DNA of 64,000 nt from Pseudomonas sputi (GTDB lineage Bacteria > Pseudomonadota > Gammaproteobacteria > Pseudomonadales > Pseudomonadaceae). The notes beneath the pieces are model-generated. The model was not told the origin of the DNA, did no database searches, and saw only the letters and a program-made list of their open reading frames with translations. The position numbers and the translations under genes are program-made. Below, piece by piece: positions 59,785-64,000 of the stretch (position 1 is its first letter; every line of letters starts with the position of its first letter). The stretch lies in NCBI RefSeq assembly GCF_021603585.1, contig NZ_BQHI01000003.1, positions 1-64,000 of the forward strand, read 5' to 3'.

Positions 59785-59815
59785 GATCGTTCCCACGCAG
59801 AGCGCGGAAACGATC
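59785..59815. repeat. Short palindrome with the ends of the MITE-like repeat
   Basis: GATCGTTCCCACGC-AGA-GCGCGGAAACGATC. It equals the outer arms of the 14719 and 17727 elements joined without the middle, so it looks like an internal-deletion form or a single-hairpin relative. Confidence 0.65.
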
Positions 59816-59825
59816 AAGCAGGGGA

Positions 59826-60731
59826 TTAGCGGCGATCCGGATACTCGCGGTGCATCTGCGCAAGCAGCGCATCCTTGTCCTGCCACAACTGATTGATCCA
59901 GCCCTGGAATTGCAGGCGGTACTCGCCGTCCTGGTCGTAGTTCTTGCCGATGAACTGCGGCGGGATCTTCAGTTCTTCAAAGTGCACCACCACGTCCCGC
60001 ACATTGCCGCACAGCAGATCCCAGAAACCCGGACGTCCGCCGGGGTAGTGGATGGTCACGTTGACGATCGATTCCAGTTGTTCACCCATCGCATCCAGCA
60101 CGAACGCAATGCCGCCGGCCTTGGGCTTGAGCAGGTATTTGAACGGTGACTGCTGCTGCGCGTGCTTGCCTGCGGTAAAGCGTGTGCCTTCGACGAAGTT
60201 GAAGATGCCCACCGGATTGTCGCGGAATTTCGCGCAGGTCTTGCGGGTGGTTTCCAGGTCTTTGCCTTTCTTTTCCGGGTGTTTTTCCAGATAGGCCTTC
60301 GAATAGCGTTTCATGAACGGGAAGCCCAGTGTCCACCACGCCAGACCGATGACCGGGACCCAGATCAGTTCCTGCTTGAGGAAGAATTTCAGCGGCTGGA
60401 TGCGTCGGTTGAGCACGTACTGCAGCACCAGAATGTCGACCCAGCTCTGGTGGTTGCTGGTGATCAGGTACGAGTGTTGATAGTCCAGACCTTGCAGACC
60501 GCTGAGGTGCCAGCGGGTGCGGCGCACCAGGTTCATCCAGCCCTTGTTGTTGCTGATCCAGGCTTCGTGGGTGTGGCTCATCAGCCAGCGCGAGGCGCGG
60601 CGCGCGAGGTCGAACGGCAGCACTTTGATCAGCGCCACAAGAAACAGGAACGAGCACAGCAGGATCGTGTTCAGCGCCAGCAGCAGCGCGGCGATTACGC
60701 CGCGCAGGGTGGCAGGGAGAAAAGCCAGCAT
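59826..60731 (-). CDS. PlsC-type acyltransferase (YihG-like)
   Basis: A 301-residue membrane acyltransferase. Anchor about 10-38. Motif I NHQSWVD (HX4D, near 93-99), motif III FVEGTRFT and a downstream PKAGGIAF motif are those of 1-acylglycerol-3-phosphate acyltransferases. E. coli YihG/YihF-like relatives act on phosphatidic acid or inositol acyl chains. It follows pta by four bases, so they may share a transcript. Confidence 0.87.
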   Translation of the reverse strand: MLAFLPATLRGVIAALLLALNTILLCSFLFLVALIKVLPFDLARRASRWLMSHTHEAWISNNKGWMNLVRRTRWHLSGLQGLDYQHSYLITSNHQSWVDILVLQYVLNRRIQPLKFFLKQELIWVPVIGLAWWTLGFPFMKRYSKAYLEKHPEKKGKDLETTRKTCAKFRDNPVGIFNFVEGTRFTAGKHAQQQSPFKYLLKPKAGGIAFVLDAMGEQLESIVNVTIHYPGGRPGFWDLLCGNVRDVVVHFEELKIPPQFIGKNYDQDGEYRLQFQGWINQLWQDKDALLAQMHREYPDRR

Positions 60732-60735
60732 CGGG

Positions 60736-62835
60736 TCAGATATCCAGAGGTCGGTTGGCAGCCTGAATCGCAGTCAGGGCGATGGTGTAGACGATGTCGT
60801 CGACCTGCGCGCCGCGCGGCAGATCGTTTACCGGTTTGCGCAGGCCTTGCAGCATCGGGCCGAGGCTGACGCAATCGGCGCTGCGCTGCACGGCCTTGTG
60901 GGTGGTGTTGCCGGTGTTCAGGTCGGGGAACACGAACACCGTGGCGCGACCGGCCACCTGGCTGTTCGGCGCCAGTTGCCGGGCCACGGTTTCGTTGGCG
61001 GCGGCGTCGTACTGCAACGGCCCGTCGATCAGCAGCGAGTGCTGTTGTTCATGGGCGAGCAAAGTCGCTTCGCGGACTTTTTCGACTTCCTCGCCGGTGG
61101 CGGATTCACCGCTGGAGTAGCTGATCATCGCCACTCGTGGCGTGATGCCGAACGCGGCGGCCGAGTCGGCGCTTTGCAGGGCGATCTCTGCCAGTTCGGC
61201 GGCGCTTGGATGCGGGTTCATCACGCAGTCGCCGTAGACCAGCACTTCTTCCGGGAACAGCATGAAGAACACCGACGACACCAGCGTGCAGCCCGGCGCG
61301 GTCTTGATCAGTTGCAAGGCCGGGCGGATGGTGTTGGCGGTGGTGTTGATGACGCCGGAGACCAGACCGTCGACTTCATCGAGCGCCAGCATCATGGTGC
61401 CGATCACCACGGTGTCTTCCAGTTGCTGCTCGGCCATCGGCGCGTTGAGGCTTTTGCTCTTGCGCAGAGCGACCATAGGCTCGACGTAGCGCTCGCGAAT
61501 CAGGTCCGGATCGAGGATTTCCAGCCCCGGCGGCAGCGCGATGCCCTGGGCCCGGGCGACGGCTTCGACATCTGCCGGTTTGGCCAGCAACACGCAACGG
61601 GCAATCCCGCGCTCCTGACAGATCGCCGCCGCCTGCACGGTGAACGGCTCGCTGCCTTCGGGAAGGACGATGCGTTTGTTGGCGGCCTGGGCGCGTTGAA
61701 TCAATTGGTAGCGGAAGACCGCTGGCGACAGGCGCATTTCCCGTGGTGTGCCACAGCGCTGGTGCAACCACTTGGCATCCAGATGGCTGGCGACGAAATC
61801 GGTGATGATCTCCGCGCGCTCGCGATCATCGACGGGGATTTCCTTGTTCAGACCGTTGAGCAGGTTGGCCGTGTCGTAGGAACCGGTGCTCACCGACAAG
61901 ACCGGCAAACCTGCCTGCAGTGCACCGCGGCACAGGTCCATGATGCGTGGATCGGGCAGGGTGTCGCTGGTCAGCAGCAGGCCGGCCAACGGTACGCCGT
62001 TGATAGCCGCGAGGCTGACCGCGAGGATGATGTCGTCGCGATCGCCGGGGGTTACCACCAGCACGCCGGGCTTGAGCAGATCCACGGTGTTGCGCATGGT
62101 GCGCGCGCAAATGATGGTCTTGCTCATGCGCCGGGTTTCGTAGTCGCCGGCGTTGAGCACCTGGGCGCCCATCAGGTCGGCGACGTCGCGGGTGCGCGGG
62201 GCGTTGAGTTCCGGCTGGAACGGAATGCAGCCGAGCAGACGGAAGTCCCCCGTGCGCAGCAATGGCGAGTGTTCTTTCAGACGTGCGGCGAAGGCGTCCA
62301 TGCTTTCGTCGGTCTTGACCTTGTTGAGGATCACGCCGAGGACTTTCGGGTCTTTCGGCCCGCCGAACAGTTGCGCCTGCAACTCGACGCGGCCGGACAG
62401 TTCGGTCAGCACTTCGTTTTCCGGGGCCGAGACCAGAATCACCTCGGCATCGAGGCTCTTGGCCAGGTGCAGGTTGACCCGCGCTGCGTAGCTGGCGCTG
62501 CGGGTCGGCACCATGCCTTCGACGACCAGCACGTCTTTGCCGATGGCGGCCTGCTGGTAGAGGGTGATGATTTCTTCGAGCAACTCGTCGAGCTGACCGT
62601 CGCCGAGCATCCGCTCGACGTGGGCCAGGCCCAGTGGCTGCGGCGGCTTCAGGCCGTGGGTGCGGGCCACCAGTTCGGTGGAGCGCTCCGGGCCGGTGTC
62701 GCCCGGATGCGGTTGGGCAATCGGTTTGAAGAAGCCGACTTTCAGCCCGGCCCGCTCCAGCGTACGCACCAGCCCGAGGCTGATGGAGGTCAGACCCACA
62801 CCAAAGTCGGTGGGCGCGATAAAAAAAGTTTGCAT
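60736..62835 (-). CDS. pta: Phosphate acetyltransferase
   Basis: A 699-residue long-type Pta. N-terminal P-loop-like domain (TDFGVGLTSISLGLVRTLERAG), central DRTGG domain (about 210-330) and C-terminal catalytic domain (370-699: VLPEGSEPFTVQAA, NPHPSAAELAEIALQSADSAAAFG). It interconverts acetyl-CoA and acetyl phosphate. Acetate kinase (ackA), its usual partner, is not in the window on either side. Confidence 0.96.
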   Translation of the reverse strand: MQTFFIAPTDFGVGLTSISLGLVRTLERAGLKVGFFKPIAQPHPGDTGPERSTELVARTHGLKPPQPLGLAHVERMLGDGQLDELLEEIITLYQQAAIGKDVLVVEGMVPTRSASYAARVNLHLAKSLDAEVILVSAPENEVLTELSGRVELQAQLFGGPKDPKVLGVILNKVKTDESMDAFAARLKEHSPLLRTGDFRLLGCIPFQPELNAPRTRDVADLMGAQVLNAGDYETRRMSKTIICARTMRNTVDLLKPGVLVVTPGDRDDIILAVSLAAINGVPLAGLLLTSDTLPDPRIMDLCRGALQAGLPVLSVSTGSYDTANLLNGLNKEIPVDDRERAEIITDFVASHLDAKWLHQRCGTPREMRLSPAVFRYQLIQRAQAANKRIVLPEGSEPFTVQAAAICQERGIARCVLLAKPADVEAVARAQGIALPPGLEILDPDLIRERYVEPMVALRKSKSLNAPMAEQQLEDTVVIGTMMLALDEVDGLVSGVINTTANTIRPALQLIKTAPGCTLVSSVFFMLFPEEVLVYGDCVMNPHPSAAELAEIALQSADSAAAFGITPRVAMISYSSGESATGEEVEKVREATLLAHEQQHSLLIDGPLQYDAAANETVARQLAPNSQVAGRATVFVFPDLNTGNTTHKAVQRSADCVSLGPMLQGLRKPVNDLPRGAQVDDIVYTIALTAIQAANRPLDI

Positions 62836-62895
62836 GCGGATTCTCTAAGGGTGCATGGCAATGGCGATCGTCTCTGTGTGCCGATCTGCCGCAAT

Positions 62896-63204
62896 TCAGT
62901 CGCCAAGGTTATCGCTAACCGAGCCTTGTGCGCACCAACCGCAAGCAAAGGGTTGGCCTATTTTTTCAATACGTTGCGCGGCGTCCAGCACCCACGCCCG
63001 GGACTGCCAGGGCGGGAGGTGGCGCAGGTGCTGGGTGTGGCCGCAGGACAACTCGACGACCCAGTGGCCATCCTCGTCCTGATGGAATCCGGTGACGGTC
63101 ACGGGCGCCAATCGATCCCGTCTGTCCGGGTTGTGTTCGCTTTCGGGCAAATCCTTGTTTAGACTTGTCCGTTCTTCATTCTTATGCAAAAGGTCTCGCC
63201 CCAT
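62896..63204 (-). CDS. DUF3565 domain-containing protein
   Basis: A protein of up to 102 residues whose conserved part is TGFHQDEDGHWVVELSCGHTQHLRHLPPW ... GQPFACGWC. The Cys/His pairs suggest a zinc site. The start is uncertain: ATG 63204 would overlap the slyD ATG at 63203 head to head, leaving no room for a Shine-Dalgarno, so a TTG at 63150 or a TTG/GTG near 63100-63110 is more likely. Function unknown. Confidence 0.78.
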   Translation of the reverse strand: MGRDLLHKNEERTSLNKDLPESEHNPDRRDRLAPVTVTGFHQDEDGHWVVELSCGHTQHLRHLPPWQSRAWVLDAAQRIEKIGQPFACGWCAQGSVSDNLGD

Positions 63205-63688
63205 GCTGATCGCCGCCAATAAGGCTGTCTCCATCGACTATACCCTGACCAACGACGCTGGTGAGGTCATCGACAGCTCCGCCGGCGGCGCTCCGCTGGT
63301 CTACCTGCATGGCGCAGGCAACATCATTCCGGGTCTGGAAAAAGCCCTGGAAGGTAAGGAAGTCGGCAACGAGCTGGACGTTTCCGTCGAGCCGGAAGAT
63401 GCCTACGGCGAATACGCCGCTGAACTGGTCAGCACCCTGAGCCGCAGCATGTTCGAAGGCGTTGACGAGCTGGAAGTCGGCATGCAGTTCCACGCTTCCG
63501 CGCCGGACGGCCAGATGCAGATCGTCACCATTCGTGACCTGGACGGCGACGACGTCACCGTCGACGGCAACCACCCGCTGGCCGGTCAGCGCCTGAACTT
63601 CAAAGTGAAGGTCGTTGCCATCCGTGACGCCAGCCAGGAAGAAATCGCTCATGGTCACGTCCATGGCGAAGGTGGCCATCACCACTGA
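63203..63688 (+). CDS. slyD: FKBP-type peptidyl-prolyl isomerase SlyD
   Basis: A 161-residue SlyD-type enzyme. FKBP halves about 1-65 and 125-147, with an IF (insert-in-flap) chaperone domain about 70-125. GGAPLVYLHGAGNIIPGLEKALEGKEVG is the active-site flap. The C-terminal tail HGHVHGEGGHHH is a short His-rich metal-binding tail compared with that of E. coli. It catalyses proline isomerisation and may help nickel or other metal handling. Confidence 0.94.
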   Translation: MLIAANKAVSIDYTLTNDAGEVIDSSAGGAPLVYLHGAGNIIPGLEKALEGKEVGNELDVSVEPEDAYGEYAAELVSTLSRSMFEGVDELEVGMQFHASAPDGQMQIVTIRDLDGDDVTVDGNHPLAGQRLNFKVKVVAIRDASQEEIAHGHVHGEGGHHH

Positions 63689-63717
63689 TTTTCTGCGCTA
63701 AGCTCAGAGAACTGGAG

Positions 63718-63739
63718 AGGCGCCCGAGGGCGCCTTTTT
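63718..63739 (+). terminator. Terminator after slyD
   Basis: AGGCGCCC, short loop GA, GGGCGCCTTTTT. Compact stem with T5. Confidence 0.85.
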
Positions 63740-63810
63740 AGTCCGCGGCTGTCCTTGGTGGTCTCGCCAAGTGGCTGTTTCGAGTAGAACACGGGAATCT
63801 GGAGTTCGTC

Positions 63811-64000
63811 ATGAGTGCTTTTCACGACCTTAAGTTGACAGCCCTGGATGGTCAGGAGCTACCGCTGGCACCCTTCAAGGGGCAAGTCGTGCTGGTGGTC
63901 AACGTCGCCTCCAAATGCGGCTTGACCCCACAGTACGCGGCGCTGGAAAACCTTTATCAGCAATACAAAGGCAAAGGCTTCAGTGTGCTGGGCCTGCCGT
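63811..64000 (+). CDS. Glutathione peroxidase, 5' part (runs off the window)
   Basis: The first 63 codons of a GPx-family thiol peroxidase: MSAFHDLKLTALDGQ, VVLVVNVASKCGLTPQY with the peroxidatic cysteine C36, and the FSVLGLP strand. The Cys (not Sec) form is the bacterial type, usually thioredoxin-dependent. GGAG lies seven bases before the ATG. The gene continues beyond 64000. Confidence 0.92.
   Translation, partial: MSAFHDLKLTALDGQELPLAPFKGQVVLVVNVASKCGLTPQYAALENLYQQYKGKGFSVLGLP

Noticed and set aside
60517-63162. 881-codon plus-strand frame opposite pta
   Set aside because: Antisense to Pta, composition typical of a shadow frame, no ribosome-binding site or domain.

Overview
The window is chromosomal DNA of a fluorescent Pseudomonas, most likely in the P. 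fluorescens group. The gene order gatCAB / mreBCD-maf-rng-yhdP-nit-tldD / darP / pmbA / fagA-fumC-orfX-sodA / ptsO-rapZ-ptsN-hpf-rpoN-lptBAC-kdsC-kdsD / mlaFEDCB-ibaG-murA-hisGDC / algW / cysD-cysNC is the Pseudomonas backbone order. RoxSR, FagA and DUF6124 proteins, high GC, and GAGCG/CGCTC-type REP palindromes agree with this. No rRNA, tRNA, CRISPR array or insertion sequence was seen.

Layout. 1-5.3 kb: a DUF6124 gene behind a highly structured leader, a SIMPL-domain periplasmic protein, the RoxS/RoxR redox two-component system and an SbmA/BacA-type ABC protein. 5.4-14.7 kb: a hexarate (glucarate/galactarate) catabolic unit, made of a FadR-type regulator and the run kdgD, ketoglutarate semialdehyde dehydrogenase, MFS permease and garD. 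A five-gene block on the opposite strand (6.2-9.04 kb) splits the regulator from its operon. It encodes a leaderless zinc phospholipase C-like protein and four small proteins, with a perfect LexA box in front of the phospholipase gene and a second CTGT-N8-ACAG site inside the block. 14.7-17.8 kb: AEC transporter, CMD protein, Ca/Na antiporter and an RlpA-like lipoprotein, bracketed by two copies of a MITE-like repeat. 17.8-34.5 kb: GatCAB amidotransferase, cell-shape genes, nucleotide and RNA quality-control genes, the YhdP lipid transporter, and the TldD/PmbA protease pair. 34.6-38.5 kb: a Fur-type oxidative-stress operon (fagA-fumC-orfX-sodA) and a ZIP transporter. 38.5-45.5 kb: the nitrogen-PTS/sigma-54 cluster joined to LPS transport and Kdo synthesis. 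45.8-53.7 kb: Mla lipid asymmetry system, ibaG, murA and hisGDC. 53.7-54.75 kb: an AT-rich unknown gene between intact hisC and a decayed second copy of the hisC 3' end. 54.7-64 kb: AlgW protease, Nif3-like protein, sulfate activation, a PlsC-type acyltransferase, Pta, a DUF3565 protein, SlyD and the start of a glutathione peroxidase gene.

How it works together. Most of the window is envelope biogenesis and housekeeping: Lpt, Mla and YhdP handle LPS and phospholipid traffic, KdsC/KdsD and MurA make precursors, MreBCD sets shape, and AlgW signals envelope stress. The accessory parts are the SOS-box phospholipase block and the hisC-algW insertion.

Main sequence-level observations: (1) the LexA-box phospholipase cluster; (2) a partial duplication of the hisC 3' end flanking an AT-rich unknown gene; (3) an apparent ATT start codon for mreC; (4) a 10-bp word shared by the FadR-type regulator promoter and the kdgD operator. 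All family assignments come from reading the sequence and from memory; no database search was run.
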